Origin: Alterisphingorhabdus sp051668705
Lineage (GTDB): Bacteria > Pseudomonadota > Alphaproteobacteria > Sphingomonadales > Sphingomonadaceae
Length of the DNA: 64,000 nucleotides
NCBI RefSeq assembly: GCF_051668705.1
Contig: NZ_CP196351.1
Span: 1,922,001 to 1,986,000 of the forward strand
Direction: 5' to 3'
Part shown: piece by piece, positions 33,304 through 42,734 of the stretch
How the letters are laid out: each line of letters starts with the position of its first letter
How positions within the stretch are numbered: position 1 is the stretch's first letter
Translations under genes and position numbers: made by a program
Notes under the pieces: model-generated
What the model saw: the letters and a program-made list of their open reading frames with translations, nothing else
What the model was told of the DNA's origin: nothing
Database searches by the model: none

Positions 33304-33403
33304 GTTGGATTCCTTTTACGAAGAGGAACAGAAAGTTCCTTTGAATTATTCGCAAGAGCAAGCCATTTTGTTACCAAAAGTGAACGACTTTTAGGCTGCG
33401 CGC

Positions 33404-34207
33404 TTAATTCCCTTCAAGATCAAGCCACCTTGGCGCAAAAGCGTTCACTATGCCGCCATCGACGGGAATAGTGGTGCCCACCACATAATCGCCTGCACGG
33501 CTGGCCAAATAGATTGCCGCCGCGGCCATATCTTCGGTCTTGCCGACACGTTTGGACGGAATAGTGCGCGCCACCAATTCCTCTGCATCACGGGCCGCTT
33601 TGTTCATTTCTGACGGGAAAGCGCCCGGGGCTATGCCGGTGACAATCACATTATCGTTCAACAACCGCACCGCCATACGCTTGGTCAGCTGGATCAATGC
33701 CGCCTTGGATGCCTGATAGCTATAGGTCTCCCATGGGTTTACCCGCATGCCATCAATGGACGAGATATTGATAACCTTGGCTGGCTCAGTCTTGGTTGCC
33801 GCAGCCTTCAAAGATTTATGCAATGCCTGTGTCAGAAAGAAAGGTGATTTCACGTTCAGGTCCATAACCTTGTCCCAACCAACTTCCGGGAAATCATGAA
33901 ATTCTGCGCCCCAGGCAGCGCCTGCATTATTGACCAAAATGTCCAGTCGATCTTCATGCTCTGCAAAGCGTTCAGCAAAAGCGCGCGCGCCTTCGATGCT
34001 GGACAGATCGCCTGGCAGGGAAATGCAATTGTCGCCCAATTCAGCCGCTGTTGCGTCGCATACTTCGGCTTTACGCGCGGTGATATATACCTTCGCACCA
34101 GCCGCAATATAGCCTTGTGCAATCATCTTACCAATGCCGCGCGAACCGCCGGTTACAATCGCTATACGTCCTTCTAGCGAGAAAAGTTTTTGTACGTCCA
34201 TGCTCAT
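33404..34207 (-). CDS. Short-chain dehydrogenase/reductase
   Basis: The 267-residue protein is a classical SDR: the cofactor motif VTGGSRGIGKMIAQG, NNAG at about 95, catalytic Ser in INISSIDGMRVN, and Y-x3-K in YSYQASKAALIQL. PVDGGIVNAF marks the usual C-terminus. It uses NAD(P) to oxidise or reduce an alcohol/ketone. It follows, on the same strand, two acyl-CoA dehydrogenase genes, which suggests a hydroxyacyl-CoA or sterol-like intermediate. Confidence 0.93.
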   Translation of the reverse strand: MSMDVQKLFSLEGRIAIVTGGSRGIGKMIAQGYIAAGAKVYITARKAEVCDATAAELGDNCISLPGDLSSIEGARAFAERFAEHEDRLDILVNNAGAAWGAEFHDFPEVGWDKVMDLNVKSPFFLTQALHKSLKAAATKTEPAKVINISSIDGMRVNPWETYSYQASKAALIQLTKRMAVRLLNDNVIVTGIAPGAFPSEMNKAARDAEELVARTIPSKRVGKTEDMAAAAIYLASRAGDYVVGTTIPVDGGIVNAFAPRWLDLEGN

Positions 34208-34314
34208 ATCTCCAGTAAAACCGCTAACTCGCGATATATCTCGCTCTTAAATTGGGCGCGGTAGATCAGGTCTTGACTGGCCCCTCATCCAATAGGGCAA
34301 GGGGCCATAGCCGT

Positions 34315-35451
34315 TTAATAACCGTTCAGTTCGGCAACGCGATTGGCGTGATAATTGGCATCACCCATAAATTCGCTCAATGCGCGGTCACGCTTCATAT
34401 AAAAGCCGATATCATATTCATCGGTCATGCCGATGCCGCCATGCATCTGCACACCTTCACGCACGGCCAAATTGGCTGTGCGCCCTGCTTTGGCTTTGGC
34501 GACGGATACCATGACATCTGCACCCGCATTGCCTTCATCCAGCAATTGCTGCGCCTTCATAACCGCAGCGCGCGCAATCTCCATTTCAGAATAAAGATGC
34601 GAAGCGCGGTGTTGCAGCGCCTGAAATTCGCCAATCATCTGGCCAAATTGTTTACGCTGTTTCAGATAATCAACCGTCATATCCATAGCGCCAGCGCCAA
34701 CACCCACCATTTCAGCAGCAGCGCCCGTGCGTCCGGCTTGCAGCAATGCGGTCAGCACGGCCTGTCCTTGATCGACTTCACCGATGACTGCATCGGCATC
34801 AACCTCGACACCGTTAAAAGTCACAGCGGCGGCCTGCCCATTATCGACAAGACGTGCAGATTCAGCCGAAAGACCAGCCGTATCACGGTCCACCATGAAC
34901 AGAGTCACGCCCTCTTCATCACCTGCGCTGCCCGCAGTGCGCGCAGCAACGATAAGGGCATCGGCAGATGCGCCATGAATGACAAAGGATTTGCGGCCAT
35001 TAAGTTTAAAGCCATTGCCCGAACGGGTTGCTTCCATCGCGATTTTGTCAGGACGGTGCTTTGGCCCTTCTTCAATGGCCAGACCCAATATCGTCTCACC
35101 GGCCAAAATGCCCGGAATATATTTGTCGCGCAAATGCTTGCCGCCGGCATTCAGGGCCGCAACACCAGCAACCGATGTCGTTAAAAAAGGTGATGGCGTC
35201 AGGTTGCGGCCAATTTCTTCAAGCACAATACCTGCTTCAAGATGGCCCATGCCCAGACCATCCTCATCTTCGCTCACCAAGATGCCGTTAAATCCCATTT
35301 CGGCAAATTGCTGCCATAGCTTGCGGCTAAACCCGTCCTCATCCTTTGCATCACGCAATCCGCGCAGATGGGACACAGGGGCTTCGGTTGACACAAAATC
35401 ACGCACGCTATCTTGCAATGCTGATTGGTCATCATTCAAATACATAGCCAT
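34315..35451 (-). CDS. Acyl-CoA dehydrogenase, small partner of a pair
   Basis: The 378-residue flavoprotein starts at ATG 35451, with GGAGAG upstream. It shows EIGRNLTPSPFL, a central beta domain and C-terminal KQRKQFGQMIGEFQALQHRASHLYSEMEIARAA and QMHGGIGMTDEYDIGFYMKRD. Its C-terminal active-site region lacks the classical catalytic Glu context seen in its neighbour (SIEGGTSE). The overall pattern matches the pairs in which one subunit complements the other, as in steroid-degrading alpha2-beta2 acyl-CoA dehydrogenases; heteromer formation is inference. The partner gene lies 82 bases upstream. Confidence 0.92.
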   Translation of the reverse strand: MAMYLNDDQSALQDSVRDFVSTEAPVSHLRGLRDAKDEDGFSRKLWQQFAEMGFNGILVSEDEDGLGMGHLEAGIVLEEIGRNLTPSPFLTTSVAGVAALNAGGKHLRDKYIPGILAGETILGLAIEEGPKHRPDKIAMEATRSGNGFKLNGRKSFVIHGASADALIVAARTAGSAGDEEGVTLFMVDRDTAGLSAESARLVDNGQAAAVTFNGVEVDADAVIGEVDQGQAVLTALLQAGRTGAAAEMVGVGAGAMDMTVDYLKQRKQFGQMIGEFQALQHRASHLYSEMEIARAAVMKAQQLLDEGNAGADVMVSVAKAKAGRTANLAVREGVQMHGGIGMTDEYDIGFYMKRDRALSEFMGDANYHANRVAELNGY

Positions 35452-35533
35452 AATATCTCTCCGATATGCTGGAAGCGACAGACCGCCATGCAATGGCATG
35501 GGCGTCCGTCGTCATTATTATTGTCGTCTCGGC

Positions 35534-36715
35534 TTATGCGCCGGGAAGTTCGAGAATACGTTTGGAAATGACGTTCAGCATCACTTCGCTGGTGCCACCT
35601 TCAATGCTGTTCGCCTTGGTACGCAGCCATGTGCGCGGTTTGGCGCCGTGATGCGATCCTTCGCTTTCCCATTCCAGCGCGTCCGAACCGCCAGATGCCA
35701 TAACCAGCTCATGCCGGCGCTTGTTCAGCTCTGTGCCAGCATATTTCATCATATTGGGCTGTGCAGGATGGCTTTTCTTCGCCTTCATTTCATCGACAAA
35801 TTTCTCTGCCATCGCTTTGAACGCCAGCACATCGACATCAAAATGCGCCAGATCAGCGCGCAGCATCGGGTCGTCTAGCTGGCCCAGCGCATTGCTGCCA
35901 ATTTCAGGCTTCACCTTGCCGCCCAGTGATGCAGAACCATCGCCCAAGCCGCCGCCAGAGATCATTTCACGCTCATGCCCCAGCAGATATTTTGCAACAT
36001 CCCAGCCGCGGTTCAATTCGCCGACAATCTGGTCTTTAGGCACGGTGACATTATCAAAAAATGTCTCACAAAATGGTGAGTTGCCTGAAATCAATTTGAT
36101 AGGCTTAGTGGTAACGCCCGGTGTTTCCATATCAAACAGCAAGAAAGAAATACCGCGATATTTGTCTTCCTTGTTGGTCCGCACCAGACAGAAAATCCAG
36201 TCGCATTTATCGGCATAGCTGGTCCAGATTTTCTGGCCATTCACAACCCAATGGTCGCCCTTATCTTCACCAAATGTTTGCAAGCTGACCAGATCGGAAC
36301 CAGAGCCAGGCTCTGAATAACCTTGGCACCAGCGGATTTCACCGCGTGCAATTTGCCCCAGATAATGCACCTTTTGCTCTTCGGTACCAAAGTGCAGCAA
36401 TGCGGGACCAAGCATCCAAATGCCAAAGCTCTGCAATGGAGAGCGGGCTTTGATACGCCCCATTTCTTGACGCAATATTTTGCCCTCTGCCGGGGAAAGA
36501 CCTGCGCCGCCATATTCTTTTGGCCATTCTGGCACGGTATAGCCTTTGGCCAGACAGGCCTCAAACCATGATTTCTGCGCGTCACTTTTGAAGGTTGCGT
36601 TGCGGCCACCCCAATAAACGTCGTCTTCGCCCTTTATCGGTTGGCGCATTTCTTCAGGGCAATTTGCCTCAAGCCATGCGCGGGTCTCACTGCGAAAACT
36701 ATCCAGATCTGTCAT
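35534..36715 (-). CDS. Acyl-CoA dehydrogenase, large partner of a pair
   Basis: The 393-residue protein starts at ATG 36715, with AGGATAAGGAT upstream, and not at an upstream extension. Diagnostic motifs are CQGYSEPGSGSDLVSL for FAD and substrate binding, VVNGQKIWTSYADKCDWIFCLVRT, and the C-terminal SIEGGTSEVMLNVISKRILELPG with the likely catalytic region. Acyl-CoA dehydrogenases introduce the alpha-beta double bond and pass electrons to ETF. The gene heads a leftward ACAD-ACAD-SDR unit, with a 24-base dyad 34 bases before its start. Confidence 0.93.
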   Translation of the reverse strand: MTDLDSFRSETRAWLEANCPEEMRQPIKGEDDVYWGGRNATFKSDAQKSWFEACLAKGYTVPEWPKEYGGAGLSPAEGKILRQEMGRIKARSPLQSFGIWMLGPALLHFGTEEQKVHYLGQIARGEIRWCQGYSEPGSGSDLVSLQTFGEDKGDHWVVNGQKIWTSYADKCDWIFCLVRTNKEDKYRGISFLLFDMETPGVTTKPIKLISGNSPFCETFFDNVTVPKDQIVGELNRGWDVAKYLLGHEREMISGGGLGDGSASLGGKVKPEIGSNALGQLDDPMLRADLAHFDVDVLAFKAMAEKFVDEMKAKKSHPAQPNMMKYAGTELNKRRHELVMASGGSDALEWESEGSHHGAKPRTWLRTKANSIEGGTSEVMLNVISKRILELPGA

Positions 36716-36749
36716 GATCCTTATCCTCTCAATAACGGGTTGCGTCTTT

Positions 36750-36773
36750 AATTGCGTAATTAAATACGCAATT
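36750..36773. promoter_or_regulatory. Perfect inverted repeat between ACAD and GPH genes
   Basis: Arms AATTGCGTA (36750-36758) and TACGCAATT (36765-36773) are separated by ATTAAA. The site is 34 bases upstream of the leftward ACAD start, placed to overlap its promoter, and 171 bases from the rightward symporter. TetR- or FadR-like control of the catabolic cluster is plausible, but no regulator gene is adjacent. Confidence 0.5.
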
Positions 36774-36944
36774 GACCTAGCTATCGCAAGCCCACAAATA
36801 CAAGGAAATAGGGGCGACGCCATTTCAGCCAGCGTGCCGTAGCGGCAAGTGAACAGCGCTTGACCTAAACCGCGCATAACATATGGTGACGCTTATAAGA
36901 ATCGAACAAAAACCGGCGGCACAAGCCGGATTTGGAGAGCAGCA

Positions 36945-38321
36945 TTGGCCATACTTCCCGTAAGAACTAAGCTCGGCTATGGCTTTGGCTCAGCTGCTTA
37001 TGGGATCAAGGATAATGGCTTCGCTGTTTTCCTGTTATTCTATTATAATCAAGTCATTGGCCTGGATGGATTGCTGGTTGCCGCTGCATTGGCAACCGCA
37101 CTGGTCGTCGATGCGTTTATAGACCCTTTGGTTGGCCATTTATCAGACAATACACGCACAAAAATCGGCAAACGCCACCCATGGCTATATGGCTCGGCAA
37201 TCCCAATAGCCTTGTTTTGGATGCTGCTTTGGAACCCGCCGACGATGAGTGATGGGCTGACCTTTGTCTATCTTGTGGTCACCGCTATGCTAGTACGCTT
37301 CAGCATATCGGCTTATGAAGTGCCATCATTGGCATTGCTGCCTGAATTAACCCCTGACCCACATGAGCGCACCAATATCATGCGCTATCGTTTCATGTTT
37401 GGATGGGGCGCGGGCCTTAGCATAATGGCTGTTTCCTATGGCTATTTTCTGGCTGCCACACCGGATTTCCCTGATGGACAGCTGAATCCTCAAGGATATG
37501 AGCTCTATTCCCTTGCCGGTGCACTTGTAATGATTGTCGCCGTTCTTATTTCCGCCCGCACAACGCAAAAACGTATCGTTGGCAATTATCATCGCGGGCA
37601 GAGCGAAGCGCCAAAAAACGACGGATTGAAAGAGGTCATCCGTTCCTTCAGCTATCATCCGTTTAAATTGCTCCTGATTGCCAGCCTGTTGGCCTATACC
37701 AATCAAGGATTGATATTCGCCCTAACCACCTATCTTTTCCGCCATGTTTGGGAGCTTTCTGAACTCGCATTTCTAGGCTATTCTTTACTGTTATTTGTGG
37801 GCGTTATCCTTGCCTTCCTAACCGTGACACCGCTATCCAAACGTATAGGCAAACCCAAAGCGGCATCATATTTTGCGGCCATTAGTCTGGCCATTGGTGT
37901 TGCACCCTATTGGCTGCGTCTGGCCGACCTCTTCCCCGCTAATGGCAGCGCAATACTTGTGCCAACCTTGTTCACCTTCGCCGTGTCTGCCAAAGGCTTT
38001 GGCATTGCGGCAATGATATTGGCCATGTCAATGATGGCCGATATTGCAGAAGGTTATGAAAAACACACTGGCCGTAAATCAGAGGGTATATTTTCCGCTG
38101 GCATGTTCTTTACGCAAAAACTTGTCGGAGGGCTTGGCCTGTTGCTCGCTGGGTTGATTATATCTTTTGTGGGGTTGCCTGATGGCGCGGCGCGCGGATC
38201 GGTCGCAACAGAGATTGTGACCAATTTAACGCTGGCCTATGTTTCCATTAAAACTGTGATAGGGCTGGCATTAATCTGGGCCTTCCGCCAAATCCCACTG
38301 GAGAATAAAGATAGCCAGTAG
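36945..38321 (+). CDS. GPH-family (MelB-like) sugar/cation symporter
   Basis: The 458-residue protein starts with TTG (36945), with GGAGAG five bases upstream. It has about twelve spans and the MelB signature DAFIDPLVGHLSDNTRTKIGKRHPW near residues 53-77. The loop after span 6 is charged, and a second GKP-type motif is at SKRIGKPKAASYF. GPH transporters carry glycosides, pentosides, hexuronides or related solutes with sodium or protons. In this acyl-CoA catabolic context the substrate could be non-sugar; this is not resolved. Confidence 0.9.
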   Translation: MAILPVRTKLGYGFGSAAYGIKDNGFAVFLLFYYNQVIGLDGLLVAAALATALVVDAFIDPLVGHLSDNTRTKIGKRHPWLYGSAIPIALFWMLLWNPPTMSDGLTFVYLVVTAMLVRFSISAYEVPSLALLPELTPDPHERTNIMRYRFMFGWGAGLSIMAVSYGYFLAATPDFPDGQLNPQGYELYSLAGALVMIVAVLISARTTQKRIVGNYHRGQSEAPKNDGLKEVIRSFSYHPFKLLLIASLLAYTNQGLIFALTTYLFRHVWELSELAFLGYSLLLFVGVILAFLTVTPLSKRIGKPKAASYFAAISLAIGVAPYWLRLADLFPANGSAILVPTLFTFAVSAKGFGIAAMILAMSMMADIAEGYEKHTGRKSEGIFSAGMFFTQKLVGGLGLLLAGLIISFVGLPDGAARGSVATEIVTNLTLAYVSIKTVIGLALIWAFRQIPLENKDSQ

Positions 38322-38414
38322 AAATAAGCGCACAATATGGCGCTTTACGTATTCGCGGCCCTTGCGGCCAAATGAGATATTGTAAAAATACGAGGATTCG
38401 AAAGGACACAAATA

Positions 38415-39707
38415 ATGGATTTTGATCTTACAGAACGTCAGACATATTGGCGCGATCGTGTACGCGACTTTATTGAGCAGCATGTTCGCCCGCGCATGGA
38501 CGATTATAAAAATGAGCAAGCCAGCGGCGACCGCTGGAAAGTCTTGCAAGTTATTGAAGAAGAGAAAAAACGCGCCAAGGCAGCGGGCATCTGGAACCTG
38601 TTCATGCCACCTGCCAACCCTAACTTAACGCATATTGACGACAGTTTTGAATTTGAAGGCCCGGGCCTGACCAATTTGGAATATGCCCTGTGTGCAGAAG
38701 AAATGGGCCGTATCGGCTGGGCATCTGAGGTATTTAACTGTTCCGCGCCAGACACCGGCAATATGGAAGTGTTCCATCGCTATGGCACGCTGGAGCATAA
38801 AGAAGAATATCTGCGCCCATTGATGAACGGGGAAATCCGCTCTGCATTTTTGATGACGGAACCGCGCGTTGCCTCTTCTGATGCGACCAATATCGAAACA
38901 TCGATTAAGCGTGAAGGTGATGAATATGTCATCAATGGCCGCAAATGGTGGTCATCTGGCGCAGGTGATCCACGCTGCAAAATTGCCATTGTTATGGGCA
39001 AAACCGATTTTGAGGCGAGCCGCCATAAACAGCAAAGTATGGTATTGATGCCGCTTGATGCGCCAGGCGTTAAAATCCTGCGTCACTTGCCTGTTTTCGG
39101 CTATGATGACGCGCCGCATGGCCATATGGAAATCGAACTGGAAAATGTCCGCATTCCGGCAAGCAATATGCTGCTGGGTGAAGGCCGCGGTTTTGAGATT
39201 GCACAGGGTCGCCTCGGCCCCGGTCGGATCCACCATTGTATGCGCACCATCGGCACTGCTGAAGAAGCGCTGAAGAAAATGGTCAAGCGCCTCAACACCC
39301 GTGTTGCATTCGGTAAGCGCATTGCAGAGCATAGCATCTGGGAACAGCGTATCGCACGCGCGCGTATCGATATTGAGATGACGCGCCTGCTCTGCCTGAA
39401 AGCGGCTGATATGATGGACAAAGTCGGCAACAAAGCTGCCATGGCAGAGATTGCCATGATCAAGGTGCAAGCGCCCAATATGGCATTGCAGATCCTTGAC
39501 GACGCGATTCAGGCACATGGCGGCGGCGGTGTATCCGAAGATTTCGGCCTTGCTGCGGCCTATGCTGGCCAACGTACTTTGCGTTTGGCTGATGGTCCTG
39601 ATGAAGTGCATGCACGCTCTATCTCTCGCATCGAATTTGGCAAATATCGTGACCGCGATGCCGAAGCACAAAGCATCTCCTCCGGTGATGTCGGCGCGAC
39701 ACGCTAA
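38415..39707 (+). CDS. ACAD10/11-type acyl-CoA dehydrogenase
   Basis: The 430-residue protein contains blocks that closely follow the dehydrogenase part of ACAD10/ACAD11: FLMTEPRVASSDATNIE, YVINGRKWWSSGAGDPRCKIAIVMGK, LGEGRGFEIAQGRLGPGRIHHCMRT, and RTLRLADGPDEVH. ACAD10/11 enzymes, with their kinase domain, convert 4-hydroxyacyl-CoAs by phosphorylation and elimination before beta-oxidation. Here the kinase is a separate gene, at 40851. The gene begins 93 bases after the symporter, and the alcohol dehydrogenase gene starts 6 bases after its stop. Confidence 0.92.
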   Translation: MDFDLTERQTYWRDRVRDFIEQHVRPRMDDYKNEQASGDRWKVLQVIEEEKKRAKAAGIWNLFMPPANPNLTHIDDSFEFEGPGLTNLEYALCAEEMGRIGWASEVFNCSAPDTGNMEVFHRYGTLEHKEEYLRPLMNGEIRSAFLMTEPRVASSDATNIETSIKREGDEYVINGRKWWSSGAGDPRCKIAIVMGKTDFEASRHKQQSMVLMPLDAPGVKILRHLPVFGYDDAPHGHMEIELENVRIPASNMLLGEGRGFEIAQGRLGPGRIHHCMRTIGTAEEALKKMVKRLNTRVAFGKRIAEHSIWEQRIARARIDIEMTRLLCLKAADMMDKVGNKAAMAEIAMIKVQAPNMALQILDDAIQAHGGGGVSEDFGLAAAYAGQRTLRLADGPDEVHARSISRIEFGKYRDRDAEAQSISSGDVGATR

Positions 39708-39713
39708 ACGGTT

Positions 39714-40802
39714 ATGAAAGCCGCTCTTTGCACCCAAACCAAAGCGCCTTTGGAATTTGCCGATATAGCTGTCGACAACCCTAAGGCGCATGAGGTCTTG
39801 ATACGCACCAAAGCGGTGGGGTTATGCCATTCTGATTTGAAATTCATTGATGGTGGCTTTCCCTATGCCTTTCCTTTCGTGCCCGGGCATGAAGCCGTGG
39901 GTGTTGTCGAAAAGGTTGGTGATGCTGTGACCCGCCTGAAAGCCGGGGATCATGTGGTCACCGTGTTGACCGCCTTTTGCGGACATTGTGAGCAATGCGT
40001 TACGGGTCACATAACGCTCTGTCAGGAGCCGGAAACCAAGCGTGATGAAGACGCGCCGCAGCGTTTGCAGCGTACAGATCACACGCCGGTGCATCAGTTT
40101 CTCAACCTGTCTGCCTATGCTGAAATGATGCTGGTGCATGAAAGCAGCTGCGTCACCATCAATCGCGACATGCCCTTTGATCGGGCGGCCTTGCTAGGCT
40201 GCGCCGTGCTAACCGGGTGCGGCTCTGTCTTTTATGACAGTAAGGTCGAACCGGGTGAAAGCGTTGCGATAATCGGCTGTGGCGGCATTGGTCTGGCGGC
40301 CATTAATGCGGCAAAAATTGCTGGTGCAGGCCGCATCATCGCCATTGATCCGCTGGAAAGCAAACGTGCTCTCGCTCAAAAACTGGGCGCAACCCATGTT
40401 TATGATTTAGCGCAGGAAGGTCTGACAGACACCATTATCGCTGATACGCGCGGCGGCTGTCATAAGGTTATTGAGGCAGTGGGCCGCTCCTCCGCTGTCG
40501 CCATGGCATGGGGCATTACGCGGCGCGGCGGCACGACTACGATATTGGGCATGGTGCCGCCGGATGATCCGGTTGTCCTGCCCGGCCCGAGCTTTTTGCA
40601 GGGGCGCAAATTGCAGGGTTCTTTATTGGGCTCTGCCCCCTTCCCTGTCACCATTCCACGACTGGTGGATTTTTACATGACCGGCGCGCTTAACCTAGAT
40701 GCGCTGGTGCATGAAATTCTGCCTTTTGACCAGATTAATCACGGATTAGATAATCTGCGCAGCGGCGAGCAGTTGCGCACTGTTATCGCCTTTGACCAAT
40801 AG
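39714..40802 (+). CDS. Zinc-dependent alcohol dehydrogenase (MDR family)
   Basis: The 362-residue protein has the catalytic zinc ligand motif VGLCHSDLKF with Cys38, then PGHEAVGVVEKVG. Structural zinc cysteines follow in CGHCEQCVTGHITLC, with another catalytic-site Cys in LLGCAVLTGCGSV. The NAD-binding motif is IIGCGGIGLAAINAAKIAGA. Length and motifs fit class III-like or aryl/secondary alcohol dehydrogenases of bacterial catabolic clusters. It lies between the ACAD and the kinase and may oxidise a hydroxyl intermediate to a ketone or aldehyde; the substrate is unknown. Confidence 0.93.
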   Translation: MKAALCTQTKAPLEFADIAVDNPKAHEVLIRTKAVGLCHSDLKFIDGGFPYAFPFVPGHEAVGVVEKVGDAVTRLKAGDHVVTVLTAFCGHCEQCVTGHITLCQEPETKRDEDAPQRLQRTDHTPVHQFLNLSAYAEMMLVHESSCVTINRDMPFDRAALLGCAVLTGCGSVFYDSKVEPGESVAIIGCGGIGLAAINAAKIAGAGRIIAIDPLESKRALAQKLGATHVYDLAQEGLTDTIIADTRGGCHKVIEAVGRSSAVAMAWGITRRGGTTTILGMVPPDDPVVLPGPSFLQGRKLQGSLLGSAPFPVTIPRLVDFYMTGALNLDALVHEILPFDQINHGLDNLRSGEQLRTVIAFDQ

Positions 40803-40850
40803 CATTAAATTTGATTATTGCGCTGCCCAGCAAGAGAGGAACCGCATGAT

Positions 40851-41921
40851 ATGACCCAAGACGCGCAATCGACCATGACCGGCACTATGGATGTGCCAGA
40901 GGCCGACCGGATTGACGAAGCCAGCCTGACCAAATGGATGGACGATAATGTTGAGGGCTTTTCTGGCCCGATTACATTGAGCAAGTTTAAAGGCGGCCAA
41001 TCCAACCCGACCTATCGCATCGACACGCCCGGCAAAGCCTATGTTCTGCGCCGCAAACCTTTTGGTAAATTGCTGCCCTCTGCCCATGCCGTTGACCGCG
41101 AATTTCGCGTCATGGCGGCGCTGCACCCGCATGGCTTTCCCGTGCCGCAACCTTATGGCCTGTGTGAAGATGACAGCGTTATCGGTTCGATGTTTTTCAT
41201 CATGGGCATGGCCGATGGCCGTAGCCTGTGGAATGGCACCCTGCCCGAACATGCCCCGCAAGATCGCCACGCTATCTACACCGCTATGACCGACACATTG
41301 GCACAGCTGCACACATTTGATGCAGAGGCTATTGGTCTAGGCAGTCATGGCAAGCCCGGCAATTATTGTGCGCGGCAGATTGACCGTTGGACCAAACAAT
41401 ACCGGCTGTCTGAAACCGGCACGATTGAGAAGATGGACCGGATGATGGAATGGCTGGCGCAAACCGTGCCGGAACAGCGCGGCAACGCTATTGTTCATGG
41501 CGATTATCGCATCGACAATATGATTTTTCATAAAAACGAAAACCATGTGATCGCTCTGCTCGATTGGGAGCTGTCCACATTGGGTGACCCGATAGCTGAT
41601 TTGTCCTATTATCTGATGAGCTGGGTCACCCCGCCAGAGGGCCGTGCAGGCATTGGCGGGCTTGACCTGAAAGCATTGGGCATCCCCAATATCGAAGAAT
41701 CCATCGCCCGCTATTCAGAAGTCTCCGGCATTACCGATATTCCCGATATGGACTGGTATTTTGCTTATAATATGTTCCGTATAGCAGCCATTTTGCAGGG
41801 CATTAAAAAGCGGGTTATTGATGGAACAGCGTCAAGCAAACACGCCAAAACCATGGCCGAGCGCGTGCCGATGCTGGTCGAAGGTGGATGGCAATTTGCC
41901 TTAAAAGCGGGGATTGAATAA
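40851..41921 (+). CDS. APH-family kinase, ACAD10/11 kinase-domain-like
   Basis: The 356-residue protein starts at ATG 40851, ten bases after AGAGAGGA. The kinase fold has KGGQSNPTYRI, YVLRRKPFGKLLPSAHAVDREFRVM (the ATP-binding Lys and the Glu helix), the catalytic loop VHGDYRIDNMIF and the metal motif ALLDWELSTLGDP. These blocks match the N-terminal domain of ACAD10/11 closely. Such kinases phosphorylate the hydroxyl of 4-hydroxyacyl-CoAs; in Pseudomonas the equivalent LvaA works with LvaB and the dehydrogenase LvaC. No LvaB-like gene is seen here. The stop overlaps the next SDR start as TAATG. Confidence 0.9.
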   Translation: MTQDAQSTMTGTMDVPEADRIDEASLTKWMDDNVEGFSGPITLSKFKGGQSNPTYRIDTPGKAYVLRRKPFGKLLPSAHAVDREFRVMAALHPHGFPVPQPYGLCEDDSVIGSMFFIMGMADGRSLWNGTLPEHAPQDRHAIYTAMTDTLAQLHTFDAEAIGLGSHGKPGNYCARQIDRWTKQYRLSETGTIEKMDRMMEWLAQTVPEQRGNAIVHGDYRIDNMIFHKNENHVIALLDWELSTLGDPIADLSYYLMSWVTPPEGRAGIGGLDLKALGIPNIEESIARYSEVSGITDIPDMDWYFAYNMFRIAAILQGIKKRVIDGTASSKHAKTMAERVPMLVEGGWQFALKAGIE

Positions 41922-42718
41922 TGGCCATCACCAATCTTTATGACCTGACAGGCCGCACAGCCATCATCACCGGGTCATCACGCGGGATCGGTAAAGCAAC
42001 CGCTGAACAACTCGCCGCCCATGGCGCAAATGTCGTTATCTCCAGCCGCAAAGCAGATGCCTGCCAAGAGGTCGCCGATGCGATTAACGCAGAATTTGCC
42101 AGCGATAGCGATAGCCCGCGGGCCATTTCAGTGCCTGCTAATATCTCATCAAAAGACGAGCTGGCCAATTTGGTCGCGCAAAGCCGCAAGGCCTTTGGCC
42201 CTATCGACATATTGGTCTGCAATGCGGCGTCCAACCCCTATTATGGCCCTATGGCAGAGATAGAGGATGATGTTTTCCGCAAAATCCTCGACAATAATAT
42301 CCTCTCCAACCATTGGCTCATCCAGATGTGCGCACCGGATATGGTGGCCAAAGGCAAAGGCTCGGTCATCATTGTCTCGTCCATTGGCGGCATGGTCGGC
42401 ACCGACACTTTGGGCGCCTATAATATTTCCAAAGCGGCTGACCTGCAATTGGCCCGCAACTATGCGACCGAATTTGGCAAACAGGGCATCAATGTGAATT
42501 GCATCGCACCCGGACTCATCAAAACCGACATGGCCCGCGCTCTTTGGGAAAACCCAAAATTGCTAAGCTATATGGAGAAGGCCACACCCTTGGGCCGCAT
42601 TGGCGAGCCGAACGAGATAGCCGGCGCTGCTGTCTTTTTGGCCAGCGATGCATCCAATTTTATGACCGGCCAAGCCATGATTATTGATGGCGGCACCACC
42701 ATTACGGCAGGGATTTAG
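41921..42718 (+). CDS. Short-chain dehydrogenase/reductase
   Basis: The 265-residue SDR has TGSSRGIGKATAEQL, NAASNPYYGPM in place of the common NAG context, the catalytic Ser in VIIVSSIGGMVG, and Y-x3-K in YNISKAADLQLARN, with GQAMIIDGGTTIT at the end. It overlaps the kinase stop by one base (TAATG), so it is translationally coupled. In the levulinate-type pathway an SDR (LvaD-like) oxidises the 3-hydroxyacyl-CoA, which would fit this position. Confidence 0.93.
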   Translation: MAITNLYDLTGRTAIITGSSRGIGKATAEQLAAHGANVVISSRKADACQEVADAINAEFASDSDSPRAISVPANISSKDELANLVAQSRKAFGPIDILVCNAASNPYYGPMAEIEDDVFRKILDNNILSNHWLIQMCAPDMVAKGKGSVIIVSSIGGMVGTDTLGAYNISKAADLQLARNYATEFGKQGINVNCIAPGLIKTDMARALWENPKLLSYMEKATPLGRIGEPNEIAGAAVFLASDASNFMTGQAMIIDGGTTITAGI

Positions 42719-42734
42719 ATGAAACAGAGAAACG

